From the NCBI GenBank assembly GCA_963513935.1, contig OY740766.1, positions 6,045,000-6,108,999 on the forward strand: DNA of 64,000 nucleotides, given 5' to 3'. Below, one piece after another: positions 1 through 12,438 of the stretch (position 1 is the first letter of the stretch; the number at the start of each line of letters is the position of its first letter). This stretch comes from Aphrophora alni (lineage: Eukaryota; Arthropoda; Insecta; Hemiptera; Aphrophoridae). The notes beneath the pieces were generated by a model. It made no database searches. It had not been told where the DNA came from and saw only the letters and a program-made list of their open reading frames with translations. Made by a program: the position numbers and the translations under genes.

Positions 1-650
1 TGAATCTCTGTAGTTGTATATGCTATTTCAAACAGAGACATGTGCGATACTAAAGGAGGTGCTACCTTCAGGTAAGTTACGATATATTCAGATGTTATTG
101 CTGGCTTTCAGATTGACTAAAGTGACATCCATTTTACTAGGTTGATGCAAAGATGGACCAATAAAATGCAACAGTTAAATATGACAAATTGACGTGGATA
201 TTGTAGATTTGCGGAAATAAAAAGGAAGAAAACTTTACATGGAATTAATCATCCAATTATTTCATAGATCCTGACTTGTAATGGTGCAGTTGTAAGACAT
301 CGCTCAAGGTTATAATAGTGGGTATCTCGAGAAATTCTAGCTGGGTCAATACGTTCAGAGTTAGATCTTTCTTTTTCGTCTGTCTCCTTCAACAAATTTT
401 GTTCTCTCACGAACCTAGACTATTCAAGAGCTAGGGATCTTTACTTTACACTCTTTTTACTTTATCTGTAAGGTTTTGATGACCGAGAGTTTTTTAGTAT
501 TTTAACAACAAGAATTATTAGGAATTGATCCATGAAGAAACATTTAGGTCTAAGGAGAAAGAGAGGGTGGATTACATATAGTCAATGTTCTTCCTGAACA
601 GATAGCCTATGATTTATACGGCTTGGATATAAACAATGTTACTTTCATTG
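1..650 (+). repeat. Degenerate LINE-like dispersed repeat (family L), copy 1
   Basis: This stretch aligns in order with about 12700-13500 and 19500-20380. Shared landmarks are CAAACAGAGACATGTG, an AATAAAAAGGA block, a CTAGCTGG block, and a terminal GGCTT. No frame is open. The longer copies end with a CxxCG cysteine pair, as in the C-terminal tails of some non-LTR retrotransposons, so a LINE 3' portion is my inference. The window edge cuts the copy. Confidence 0.45.
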
Positions 651-3600
651 ATTAAAAAAAAGGGGTTAATAAATTTATATTTATAACCTTACAAGTAAAA
701 CAATAAATATCAATTTACTATTACAAGGAAAACTAAAACAATAAATTTCAAAGCTCATTTCAATCTGGTGTTTATTAACAATTATTTACTGATCTAAAGT
801 AATAAAATGTAATAAAAAAATATATATTGTTTTTGTTTGTAAATTATTTATTTCTAATATTTAACAATATTAATACATTTTGATATTTTACCCTTGAAAA
901 TAACATTATTCCTGGACGTTTAGGTCAATAACAATGACAATACTTAAATCTACTAGTACAATCAAATTTGTGACCTCCCCCCCCCCCCAGCCCACTAGTG
1001 ATACATTAATAGGATAACTAGTTTCAAATAACGAGATAGCTTCATTATCTGTTGAATTTGAATACCGTGGTTTGTTAAATTTATAATTAATTTCAACGTC
1101 CGGTGGGAGCCGAAATCGTCATTAATTAACAAATTACAGTATTTTATAGTATTATTATTGTTATTGGTATAGATTATTAGGACTCCGTCATTTGTGTATG
1201 TAAAAATAAATAAACGAACTTTAAGTTTTTACATCAAATCTCATGTGAAACCTAAAACAAGAAAAAACATAAAAGCTTATATAGCCTAAAGTTATGTTGG
1301 ATATGTAAATAATAATCTACGAAAAGGACCCACAACTAGCTATTGTGCATAGAGAGCTGAAACTGCAACAAACTGTTTGAATTGTAAGATCAGTGGACAG
1401 TCTTGACATATTTATCACAATAGCTAGAAATTAACATCTACCAGTTTCATCAAAATCAGATGACTGAAGCAAATTATCATAAATTTAGGACTCGTATTTT
1501 TTTATTCGTTTCGTAAAATATATATTTCACTAAAAAACAGTACACCTAAATAATTATGCATAGCACCACATTTCTTAGATATAAAAAATAAAAATAAATT
1601 TCAGTTAAAAAAAGTTAACTTGATACAATAACTTATAAACGAATTGCTTATACAAAATAAAATACAAATATAAAAATACAACAACAACAAATTTAGCATT
1701 GTCTGTATCAGTTGATAACAATTAAGAAAACTAGTTGTAAGGTTATCTTGCCCAAAATAATATATCAACAATGTATTAAACGTTTATCGTTTCAGGTTAA
1801 ACAATATCCAAAATATCTTATTAGGTTCATATCTGATTCCATCTTTGAAAACAATTACTCGTTTCTGCTTGAGTTTATGCTAACCCAGTTGTCATCGCAA
1901 ACGCAATTAATTTTCCTGCTTAAATCATGACCGTACACTAAAAACAAAATGGGTCCTAAAGCAGAAGTTTGAGGCACGCCATATTGTAATTTTCCTATTT
2001 CACTGTCTTCACGCCCTACTCTTACATGTTATTTTATTAGCTAGTTCACTTCTAAAATCGTTTGCAAACCTCTTACCCATATTCTTTTAGAGAGTACTAA
2101 AAGTAGGTCTCAAAGATGGAGGAAATCCGACAAATTTAAATAATAAGATTGGAAGAAGATTGTACTCAAACTAATTATGAAGATCTTAACAGATATAATT
2201 ATTATAGTAACTTTCCTCTTATCCCCACTACCCCTAACTTTATCAAGCAATATTAAATGATTAACTGTGTCGAAAATATTTCGTGATGCTAATATATAAT
2301 ATCGCTGAAAATAAAAATGTATATGACTTTAAAATTACTTAATGTACATTTATGACCTTTTAAAATAAATAACGCTCTCTTTAAGCAAACAGGAAATTCA
2401 CCATTGCATAACCTTAAATAACTAAAATCCTCTAAAATTCGAAATACATGGTTTCTACACCCCCCCCCCTTTCCTTAACCTATTCCATTAAAATCTTAAA
2501 ATTCCCAACGAAACTTACCTCACAAACTTCATTATGTTTTATCGTATGGATCACTTGTTATTAAATTAATACCGACTGCTTATTAATTCCCCCCCCCACA
2601 CTCTTTTTCCAACACCAGCGTTATAAGATTGGGTTCACAATCTATTTTATTCCGTTAACACCCTATGGAATGTGGCCCAATTAAAATACCACCTCTTTAA
2701 GTAAGAAGTTATAAAAAAAAATGTGGTGCATAGTACCTATAGGCTGAAAACTCCAACAAGCATCTACAGAACCTACACTTGCTTTGTACCCATCCTCGTA
2801 ATTAATTATAATTTCAATTAATTATTTTTTCGAATTACTTCTGAACCTTAATTTTCTTTGAGGTTTGACACACTGATTTGGGTCTTTTGTCTTCACCAAT
2901 AATGCAACAAAAATTTATTGAAATCTGTAGAGCCGATTTTTAAATATTATTAAGCCTTTTACAACAAAGTTGGTACTTTTTTATGGATAAATAACGAAAA
3001 AACATATTTTGGGATATGGCGTAAAATACGTTTTAGAGTCCAATTTGATCGAAATCGTTTTAGTCAATATTGAAAAAAAAAATCTCAATTTTGTATTTTA
3101 TTCTTATGACAGCAACCTCCATTTTGTGTTATTAAAACGGCTCGAGATAAAACCGAAGTTTCCCCACACACAAAATTATTTGTTGAATAATTCACAAACA
3201 GCAAACACAGACGAAAGATCAACTTATTTAAATGAAAAACTGTTTTCTTTACTAATCATTACAAACAACATTCTCTATACTTTGTTCATTTGGAAATAAA
3301 AAAAAAAAATCGACAAAAGTATAAATCAACCCAACTATCGATTAGTGGAACTTCTATGACTTTTCCTCTAAGCCGTACTCATAAAAGAAGTTATAAAACA
3401 CCCTCCCATATATCCAATAACTCAAGGCTTTTTATCTCAGGTTATTGTCAGAAAATGTGTTCACATAAAACCATAATTTATTGACCTTCATAGAATTGTA
3501 ACAAAACTTCAATTTCTTGGACATTTACCAACACAACTTTTTACAACTTGTTTTCGGAACTAATCTCTCATCGCTTTCTTCTACTCGACAAAATATTATC

Positions 3601-4040
3601 CAATCTTTTAAGGATTTAATCTTTAAAAAACTCGTTTACAACTATTCCACTATTTTAAAGTTGGATTTAGAGGTTTTAACATTCTCTTCTCAATAATATA
3701 GCATGAAGCAAACTGTATGGGTAAAAAAAATGGTGTAAAAACATTGTTGAAAATTTTCCACGCCCAAAATCCAATAAAAACGAACCAAAACTATCGTCAC
3801 CAAAAATTCACTTGTGTAGTTATGAAACAAAATGTGAAAATTATCCATAGACGCTGTCTATGTAGTATATTTTTATATATTTAAATAAGGGTTTAAGCTA
3901 CTTCACTTGTTCTATAAACACTTCTTTAGTTTAAGTCGTATTAGATTAAAATCAAGTTTTTAATTTCTTGACGGTTGTTAATTTCTTTGTTTTCAAACAA
4001 CTATTCCTAAACCGAAACGTTTTACTCACTTGTTTTTTCA
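651..4040. other. AT-rich stretch, no gene recognised
   Basis: Only short open frames (up to 96 codons) with no recognisable motif are present. Homopolymer C runs occur at 977-988, 2460-2469 and 2589-2597. Parts of 3000-3200 resemble the dispersed repeat family A found elsewhere in the window. I see nothing else I can support. Confidence 0.6.
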
Positions 4041-4400
4041 GAAAGGTTTTGAAGATTAATCTTTACATTTTGAACTAAATCGGTAGCGTCTATTTTGAAA
4101 AATTAAGTATTTTGAAATGCAACGTGGTCGAATTTATTTTTTACCGATAAACTCATGGACCAGCATTTTTCGAGGGATGGAAAACAGTATATTTTGAGTA
4201 AAATTGGATTTAAAATTCAACTTTACAACCGATTTTGAGAAAATCCAAATTTTGTATATTATTATTTGATAGCTACCCCGAAATTTGAGTTACCATAAAA
4301 TAAAAAATATCTACCGTACGCATCACACTTGAATACAATCTTAGACATGTTTGGGATGTAAAGAGCTACAAACACTACAGACGACAATCATCATTCCAAA
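4040..4400 (+). repeat. Dispersed repeat family A, diverged copy
   Basis: It shares an ordered set of phrases with 51340-51740 and 56770-57215: an ACTAAATCGGTAGCG-like start, GATTTTGAGAAA, a GATAGCTACCCC-like segment followed by AAATTTGAGTT, and an ATCATTCCAAAAACC end. It is non-coding. The element class is unknown. Confidence 0.4.
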
Positions 4401-4663
4401 AACCAAGTTATATAATTCGAGGTGCGATGGCCTCTCTCTCACCCTCCCATTCTATACGAGACAAGATATTGAAAAATTAAGTTAGCTCAAGAAATTACTC
4501 TGTTTCGACCAATTTGGCTGTCCACGTTGCAATTTCTTCTTCTCCTATACTTACCTCTACCAATTACTTTAATTAACCCAATTATTTACCTTTAATAAGC
4601 TTCAGAACTCTTTCTTAGAGTCGTGCCGTTTGGAGAACAATGTAGACTATTTGTAGTACTGTA

Positions 4664-5553
4664 TACAGGGTGATTCACAAAGTTATCCCCACACTTATAC
4701 AGCTCATTCTACTATTAAAAATAATGAAAAAAGTTCATATAAACATATGTCCTATCTCGTTTCGTTTAGCGTCTGTCTGTATGTGTTACTTAGAAATAAA
4801 TTTCTATCTTAAAAATGGTTTGAGATATCAAGTTGAAACTTTTTATATTTAATGATCTTATTAGTGTGCATCTTAGATAAAAGTTTCAAAATAATATCAT
4901 TTACAGAAACAAAATGGCGGTCATTTAAAATGTTCAAATCCTAATAACTTTAAAACGAGTGATGTTACAAAAAAAGGCAAGATACATAAAAAATAGCCCC
5001 TCTTAATACAAGCATTTTGGTACCTGGTTTATTGATCTAAGATAAGTAGTAACAGAAATAAGTAAGATTTCCCAAGTAAAGGTTTGTGTTTCATTCATAA
5101 TTGCAATGTATTTTCAAAATCAAATCACACACAACATTAAAACATCTTACTTATTTCTATTACTACTTATCTTAGATGAATAAACCAGGTACCAAAATGC
5201 TTGTATTAAAAGGGGCTATTTTTTATGTACCTTGCCTTTTTTTGTAACATCACTCGTTTTAAAGTTATTAGGATTTGAACATTTTAAATGACCGCCATTT
5301 TGTTTCTGTAAATGATATTATTTTAAAACTTGTATCTAAGATGCACACTAATAAGGTCAATAAATGTAAAAAGTTTCAACTTGATATCTCAAACCATTTT
5401 TAAGATAGAATTTTTTTTCTAAAAAACACATACAGACAGACAGACGCTAAACGAAACGAGATAGGACATATGTTTATATGAACTTTTTTCATTATTTTTA
5501 CTAGTAGAATGAGCTGTATAAGTGTGGGGATAACTTCGTGAATCATCCTGTAT
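4664..5553. mobile_element. Foldback/MITE-like element with about 400-bp inverted arms
   Basis: The left arm (4664-5070) begins TACAGGGTGATTCAC. The right arm (about 5142-5553) is its near-perfect reverse complement, ending in GTGAATCATCCTGTA. A spacer of about 70 bp separates them. Landmarks such as GGTACC, GAGGGGCTATT-like and ATGACCGCCATTTTG match in both arms. The termini next to TA dinucleotides, with a CAGGGTG start, resemble mariner/Tc1-type ends. No transposase is inside, so it would be non-autonomous. A transcript would form a long hairpin. Confidence 0.8.
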
Positions 5554-6754
5554 ATATATTTCTTAATACCAACAGACATAAACAATTAAATATCTACAAA
5601 TCAGGAATAAGTAGCCTAATAAAGTTAGTCAGAATTTATGAAATAATAAAATAACATAGTTTTTCACTTTGCAAATTTAAATATTAAACAGTTACTATGT
5701 TTTAAATATGTATAATTTTTTACTTTTACAATTTCTTAATTTTAGAAGCTAAATCTTCAATATTATTAATTAATTATGGAATTGAAAAAGAATATGACCC
5801 TTGTGAGAAATTGATCGGTTTATATTTCAAATGAAATTAATTATTTAAGCATATAATTTTATTGTTGTGAAATTTATTCAAACGAATATAAATTAGTTAA
5901 TATTGTCATTACCAAATTAGAATGATTAGATAAATAGTGCCTAATTTTCTGAAATTATCGAATATTTTTATAATTAAATTGCCTTAAATATATTAATAAA
6001 CTAAAGAAAGTATTATTTCAACAAACCTATTTCAGAGCTATTATACTAATTAGCTCCATATCATATATTACTGCGGTACAAAGGATCTTGTTACAGCAAG
6101 ATATACACTTGAATCAAGTCAAGTATACACTTGTACTGTAATCATCTTAATGATCCTTACAATTATATATTGTACTGAACTAGTTGGCACCGCGCAATAA
6201 ACTAGAATTAAACCAATCATAAATTGAAAACACGTAATTAGGGTCCGCAATTAAATTTTTGATAATACTCTTGCTATTTAGTCACCGTATAGTGGTCGGG
6301 TTGGTACCCTTACATACAGAATTGTAATATACAAATTTTTATCTAATTTAGTACTTAAGTTATGTAACACACAACAGGACAAAAAACTGTTAAGAATATC
6401 CGCCGCTTTGAGTTTATAATTAGATTTTTCTACATGAATACATGAGTCCCCGAAAATGTGTATACGTCGTATAGGGGAAAGATGGGGCAAACGAACGGTG
6501 ACGAATTTCGTAAATATCCGTTTAAGATCCACCGAGTCCACAAATGTGGTTTTGAGAATGATGGCTATCCATCGTCTATCTCAATGGTGTCAGTTGTCAG
6601 TATTGTGAAATAACATTTGAACACTAAATTATCTTCAATAGTCCATAATGTTAATTACCTGCTATGAAAATGAATCTGAGATTTTAACGTGAAAGTTAAA
6701 ATTTTAAAGACACAAAAAAAGATTTAATTTAAATAAAACTGTTAATAGTTATTT
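5554..6754. other. AT-rich stretch, no gene recognised
   Basis: No convincing coding region. From about 5990 the sequence becomes alignable with 15560 onward, as the start of the copy A/B duplication. Confidence 0.55.
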
Positions 6755-7545
6755 GTGCAACTAGGGAGCAAAGTGGCACTTTTTTAAACGAGAGAAAAAT
6801 GTTGACGCACGAGGCTTGCCGAATGCGTCAATTTTATCGAGTTTAAAAAAGACACTTTGCTCACGAATTGCACATTATACTTTGTCTACAGTTGTTATTT
6901 TGTGACAAATAAAAAAAACATACTGCTGCAGTAACACAATTAAATAAAACATTAATTTAATACAATAGTGTTCAAACAAACAATCAATTACAATTCGATC
7001 TTTAATAACCGAATTTTTCTTATTTTTCAGATTATTTAAAAATCTGAACTTTCCATATTTTAAAACTAACTACACAAAATATAGCAGTAGTGCTAAACAA
7101 CACATCAACACTGAGTAGAAGTTCTCACGTCAAAACTGAGGTTATTTATGAATATTACAAATAACTTAGGGGTATTGTTGAGGAAACGGGATTGCCAACG
7201 TCAAAACTCGGCAAACGAAAAATACTCTCCGTGTACATACACTGTCAATCATCTTCATGAATAATTACTTCCTTTTTCAACTTTAAAACGTTGTTTTGTT
7301 GTTTATTTATGTTATTTTACATGTAAGAATTAATCTAACCTACATACGAGACATTTCCTGTATATTATAAATCAATTCAAATAAACTTAACCTAAATTTT
7401 GTTTTGTTCGGTTGCCATTCGGAGTGAGCAAAGTAGTGTGCAAAGTAGTGGGCAAAGTGAAACTGTTGAGAAATCAGCTGTTTTGCAAACTAATTTAAAT
7501 GAACAAAACGCCACTTTGTCAATAACTGTAGACAAAACTTATTAC
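6755..7545. repeat. Hairpin and inverted-repeat cluster around GCAAAGTG motifs
   Basis: At 6755-6873 an imperfect palindrome runs from GTGCAACTAGGGAGCAAAGT to CACTTTGCTCACGAATTGCA, with an inner GACGCA/TGCGTC stem around CGAGGCTTGCCGAA. About 6883-6900 (TTTGTCTACAGTTGTTATTT) is mirrored at about 7520-7540 (AATAACTGTAGACAAAAC). GCAAAGTAGTG motifs repeat at 7427-7460. Together they suggest a nested foldback of about 790 bp. The short open frame at 7399-7581 lies inside it and looks incidental. Confidence 0.5.
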
Positions 7546-8414
7546 TCAACTTGTTTTTTTTTTTTATTTTTATTATCATAAAATATTGTGATTTGGTATT
7601 ATTTTTGTTGTTGTAAAGTATTATATATATAAGGATATGGAGTTTCAACAAGAAACATCTGCTATTACATTAAAGTTTATTATATATAATATTGTAATGT
7701 TGTATTAATTGAAAAATATATTATATCTAGCAGTAGGGAAGTTCAACTACTTGCTGTAGAATTGTTATCTATTTAAGCAATACAAATTTCATTACTGAAA
7801 ATAATAATCAAATGGTAAATCAAATGTATTGGTGATAATTTGTCAAGTTTATTTGGCTAAATAATTTGTTCTAGACACAAATTGTTCTTTGAAAACCGTA
7901 CATGTAATAAAGTAACAATAAGAATTTAATATCTTTTATCGAGTAGAAGAAAATCTTTTAGTAAAACAAGACTCCTTAGGGATCTTTTAGAATGTTTGAA
8001 CAATTTTAATATTCGATACCCTGGCTACCATCGTTCCAAATTTAATAACAGTTGGCTCATAAAACTTTACATCAAATCAAATTACGTTCAGGGTTGAGAT
8101 TGGGTTTTAAATTACTGTTAAGTACACCGGGTGCCAAAGTTCCCCATTACTTTGTCCACTATTAATTCTGGTCGTAACGATTTGAACTCAAATGAAGTTT
8201 ATAATTGCTGTTTGCTTATATATCCCATAAAGACAGTGTCTCGATAAAATAAATAAGTAGTTTCTTCAACAAATATTGTAGTATTTATTACTGATAGAAA
8301 TAAACATTGAAAGTTTTACGCTTGACATGTGTAATTTTGAAATGAGTTTTTAAACAATGTCATGACTCAAGTTACTCTCAGATACAACTGAGTCCATGAG
8401 TCTACGTATAACTT
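7546..8414. other. AT-rich stretch, no gene recognised
   Basis: 7628-7673 is an inverted copy of 23716-23761 (a GGAGTTTCAACAAGAAA block followed by ATCTGCTATTACATTAAAG). 7860-8110 is a conserved block of the A/B duplication. No gene is supported. Confidence 0.5.
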
Positions 8415-8690
8415 TCATTTGTTTTTTCCTTGTTGAAAACCATTATCGTTTAAAAGAAAATAAAGACCACTAATCCTTGAACATTCTAATAGCGTTAGGG
8501 TAGGAAGATAATAAGAAGTGGTCAAGAGACTTAATTGGAATGCGAAAGAGGGGGGGGGGGTATAATACAAGACTAGATAAAGAGAGGTGTAGATTGAGCC
8601 AACACCCACTACAGACCAACACTCACTATAAAATGAGCCTGTGAGTATATTTTCGATAAGTCCAATATTAAACAAAACTGTTTCCATTAC
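8415..8690 (-). repeat. Family L repeat, reverse-orientation copy
   Basis: The 90-codon minus-strand frame contains LLTTSYYLPTLTLLE. This parallels the LLTNSCSLPTLIILE-type reading of the copies at 33160-33450 and 33950-34330, so the open frame is repeat-derived and not a gene. An 11-G run (8550-8560) interrupts it. It sits inside duplication copy A in the opposite orientation to the other family L copies. Confidence 0.5.
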
Positions 8691-9074
8691 TCATTTCTCA
8701 TTTCCTTGTTTTTGTTTGCTTCGGATTGTACTTCGCATGCTTATATAAAATGTCAACATGTGTTTCTAATATTTATTGAAAGTCATGAAAACTAAAGAAG
8801 TATTTTGTTGGCGATAAATTAATTTTTGTTATATGGTGTTTAAAGATTTGGACATATTTTTGAACTTAAGTTAATGTTTTAATTGTCGATCAACAAAACA
8901 TGATTAAATATCGTTCCTGAATACTTATCTCAATGATAAAATCAAATGTCTCCTCTTTATCCATTTATGAAAACGATTTCAAAGATGTAAATTTGTTTTG
9001 ATTTTAAACACAACAAAAGGTACATTTATTGTTTTAAATTATTTGGTACTCGTAGTGTAAAGACTTTAATGTTC
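8691..9074. other. AT-rich stretch, nothing recognised
   Basis: No open frame or repeat I can name. Confidence 0.5.
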
Positions 9075-9420
9075 ATCTCGAGAGTGGGGCCAATTTTTGT
9101 TATAACATCTTCAAAATATTTTTTTATAATTTTAATTAAATATGAAGTTTACGAACTATAGGGTACGTTTGATAAAAACAAAAATGTCGACTTTCGGTTT
9201 TTCAATAGTTTTTACGTTCCATGGCCTCGGGAAAAACATAAAGTGATTTTACACAAACAGTTGTCAGTGTTTGTTGTCGTTGTTAGCAAGCTGGCGATAA
9301 CAAAATTAAAATAGAAACATTAAATTTCGTTTAGTAGACTACAGTGTGCTCATAAAGAACTCTATTAAAATCCAGAAAAATAAAATTGAACATGTCAAAA
9401 CGGTAACCAATTTAATTAAT
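9075..9420 (+). repeat. Dispersed repeat family B copy
   Basis: Matches 31455-31800 in order: GGGTACGTTTGATAA-like versus GGGGTAAGTTTAACAA, CCATGGCCTCGGGAAAA versus TCGTGGCCTCAGAAAA, and TTTAGTAGACTACAGTGTGC versus TTTAGTGGACTACTCTGTGC. It is non-coding and of unknown class. Confidence 0.55.
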
Positions 9421-10126
9421 ATTTTGTCATATTGATACATATTTAAACACTCTTCCTTTCTTACCCCATTTTATTGGGTCAGTTGAAACGTACTTGCGAA
9501 CTTCCAAGAATCACATACCAAAGATAATCAACAAAATTTTCTATAAAGATTCCTTTCACTTATTAGGTTTTAGTCTTACTTTATTTTCTCAATTTGGAAT
9601 TTACTTATATTTTTGGAGATTCGCCCTCAAATCATGTAAATTTGGAAGAATTTCATTTTGAACGTACATAATATGTACATATTTATCAATACTATAAAGC
9701 TATGCAATTTTATCCAGAGCATAAATTTTATCTTGCTTATTTTTATTAATTATATTTAGAATTCCTTGTAATCAAACTATTTTCAAATTTAAAATAATGT
9801 ATCTATTAAACAAAATGAAAAACCACAATTTTATTTTTTTATTCAAATTTAGTTTTATATTTACCGCCACCTCAAAGTTTCAATATTTTTATCACTTATT
9901 TATGACTCCTCGGCATTCACCACTTCTTAATTCTTAATTATTATAAAAATATATAATAAAATTTAAAGTCTTGAAGTTCCAAGTATTATATATATTAATA
10001 ATTGTCAAAACAAAAAGGGAACCGGGGAGTGAAGAAGATCTTAGATGACAACAAAATGTTTAAATAAACATATCAAGGTTATTTTTATATGTAATAAATT
10101 ATATAAATATAATTAAAAATATAATA

Positions 10127-10152
10127 CATATATATATATATATATATATATG
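10127..10152. repeat. (TA)n microsatellite
   Basis: Simple alternating TA run of about 26 bases. Confidence 0.9.
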
Positions 10153-10199
10153 TCAGGGGGAAAATAAAATAAAGTAAATTTTTACTAAAATAAATGTGA

Positions 10200-10620
10200 A
10201 TAAAAGAATTCTCTAGAGCTGATTTTGAGGAACTACTTTTTTTATAACATCTCTGTTGTCGAGATTATGGTTTGTTACTGATAACTCAAGAAGAAGCATT
10301 TTTGGAGAGATTGCGACCAACAAGTTTTGGTTTGATTCCTACAGCTGATTAACGGCTACAGTTGAGCAAAACTTAATCAAAATAGTTGAACCCGATTTAA
10401 TAAAAAAATGAAACAAAGTCCCGAGATATGACCAAATTACGTCCACATATCAAATTTGATTCAAATCGGTCCCTTATGAGCTGTAGAACATGGATTGTAC
10501 AGACTCCATTTCAGAAATTATTTAATGGACTCAAAGGATCTCAAAACTAATATATCCTCAAAAACATTTGACATCGATTTTTGCGCATCATATGACTGTG
10601 TCTGTTCTACTTATAAGAGA
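10200..10620 (+). repeat. Dispersed repeat family A copy
   Basis: Shared order with the other family A copies: GATTTTGAGGAA, GCGACCAACAAGTTTTGGTT, CTACAGTTGAGCAAAAC, GAGATATGACCAAATTACG, AATTTGATTCAAATCGGTCC, then CTCAAAGGATCTC and TTTGACATCGATTTTTG. Confidence 0.6.
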
Positions 10621-10961
10621 GATTTTTTTTAAAAAAGGCCAATTAAATGTTTCTCTGTAATTAATTGTTATCAAAACACTTAACAAAATCCCACATTTTG
10701 ATCCTTTTACAAAACATTTCGTCATCAATTAAATTCTCAGTTTTAGGAATATATAAAGTTTCCCTAAAGTTTCTTAAAATATAAACCTCTCTGCAAATTT
10801 TCTACAACTTAGAAATTTATTTTCTTTATAGGTGTACATTTTATCCAACATTTTGAAAAACATTTATTATAAGATTTTCATAAAATTAAATTGTATGTTA
10901 TTAATTTAATTGATTTTTAATTTTAATTTATTTAACTTTATTACGAAAATTAATTTTACAG

Positions 10962-11206
10962 TCATGTGTGTTGTGCACATAAAATATTTTTTCCATAAAA
11001 AATAACGAACCAATATTTCGTCATGGCAGGAGAGAATTGAAAGCGATTTATCAAGTTACATTGCAATCACTGACACAAACTTCTCAATAAATCACTTAAA
11101 TACTACAAGTCGACGTATGTTATTAATAGATAATTCAGGCCCCAATGACTTACTATACGTTACTCATGTATTGCAAAGTAATGCCAACTACAAACATGAA
11201 ATTTAA
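10962..11206 (+). pseudogene. Broken copy of the exon-like segment at 17746-18005
   Basis: This is the copy A counterpart of the copy B exon candidate. It keeps the upstream acceptor-like TTTTACAG and most of the protein reading (ISSWQERIESDLSSYIAITD), but has an in-frame TAA at 11003-11005, a 6-bp insertion near the aspartate-asparagine region, and a one-base shift before the end that replaces the C-terminus. The roughly 240 bp resemble copy B far more closely than the sequence just downstream does. That suggests past selection on coding function and later decay here. The protein family is not recognised. It could instead be a young piece of an unknown repeat copied into both units. Confidence 0.45.
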
Positions 11207-12047
11207 AACGATACCTAAAATTTGAAGGAATAAATTAATTTTAGCCTCCTTTTTGTTTCACTCGCCACAAATAAATCTCAAACCATGATTTTTACTAAAC
11301 GTGTCCGCACAAGTGCCAGAGATTGTTCACTAATTACTGCTAAAATTCTGTGTACTAATTTTTAGCTCTTAAGATCTCCGTCATGAAAACACCAATCAAT
11401 ATTCCAAACTATGAATTGTCAACTGGAAAAATTTGAAACCATTTTTGTCTAACTATATATTGTGCGCGCGCATACGAGCTTCCGAGACAACAGTATTATG
11501 ATGGTGTCTGGCATTGGTTCATTTTCTCTACTGAGTCTGAAATTTCATAATTATTCCTTCAAATATATTTTACCTCTTCACATATTAGGCTACGTGATAT
11601 AGAAAAGGTTATACGATAGGTCAAATACTTAACGTCGAGTTCTTTACGGTTATCTCTGGAATTTCGTCTCTGGCAATGCACTGCAACGCCAACCAGCGTG
11701 GAAGGTGTAATAATTATGTACGTGATTTCATTTGCAATAACTCGAGATGTGTTTTTATTTTTGTTGATAACTCAAATTTTAACAGCCAAAGTAAAAAATA
11801 CACAAATACGATTTTCTCTAAAAAATTGCGCAAATGACCCATTGACCCAAACAAAATATGTTAATCGATATTTTTTAAATAAAATGTGAAGTTTTGAGTA
11901 AACCGTAAAAACCAAAAAATCGTCCATGAGTCTAATATAAAATATTTAATTCCTCAATGTCGGCTATTTCAATATAGTTCAAATGTTAGTAAAATTAATT
12001 CACAAAATCCCAAGTCGCAAAAACTCTTTTACTAATTGTTATCTTTG
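11207..12047. other. No gene recognised
   Basis: The first about 60 bp still aligns with copy B downstream of the exon-like segment. A 63-codon frame at 11698-11889 has no features that would support it as a gene. Confidence 0.5.
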
Positions 12048-12111
12048 ACTTATCGCCAGAAATCCTTGATTAGTTCTTTTTTCAGTTTATAAAGTCATAT
12101 ATCTCATTACA

Positions 12112-12150
12112 CTACACGTGTTTCGGACATTATCGTCCATCGTCGGGTGA
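12112..12150 (-). other. Hammerhead-like motif, 3' of a PLE fragment
   Basis: On the minus strand it reads CCGACGA, U, a GGAC/GUCC stem with a GAUAAU loop, then GAAAC and ACGUGU. The order (CYGAYGA, stem II, GAAAC) is that of a hammerhead core, but there is one extra base before the stem, and stems I and III are unclear. Catalysis is not shown. Confidence 0.4.
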
Positions 12151-12255
12151 TAACACTTAATTAAAACATTCAACACAAAATACAAGTATCCACGCACATT
12201 TAAACACGATATTTTATTTTACACTGATGTTACCGCGCCGGCGGTGCAAAGTATA

Positions 12256-12438
12256 CTATGCATTGGTTATCGTACGTATGGTAGTCAATCTGTTTATTAG
12301 CTCGAAGTTAGGGGTTGCCTCAAACCTTTTTTTATTATTCAACAATCCATCAGGGTTCTGCAACTCGCCGCGATAAATTTGGTATTCTTCCATGCGGTTC
12401 ATATAGATGCCCTTTTTACAATTTTGTAGTATTTGCAT
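12256..12438 (-). pseudogene. PLE-type reverse transcriptase/endonuclease C-terminal fragment
   Basis: The 60-residue frame reads ILQNCKKGIYMNRMEEYQIY and later NPDGLLNNKKRF and TPNF. The order is an ILxxCxKG motif, a hydrophobic LEExEIYK-like helix, then an LN-plus-basic segment. As I recall them, the last about 60 residues of invertebrate PLE polyproteins, after a GIY-YIG endonuclease, look like this. No reverse transcriptase or GIY-YIG core is present. Just upstream on the minus strand is a pyrimidine-rich tract ending in TTTCAG, inside the inverted end of the element. The fragment cannot make a working element. Assignment is from motif recognition only. Confidence 0.5.

Noticed and set aside
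3009..3484. Adjacent ORFs of 96 and 64 codons
   Set aside because: Ordinary chance length for this AT content, low complexity, and partly made of dispersed repeat family A.
12112..12150. Proven hammerhead ribozyme
   Set aside because: The core order fits, but there is an extra base before stem II and no clear stems I and III; only a candidate is reported.
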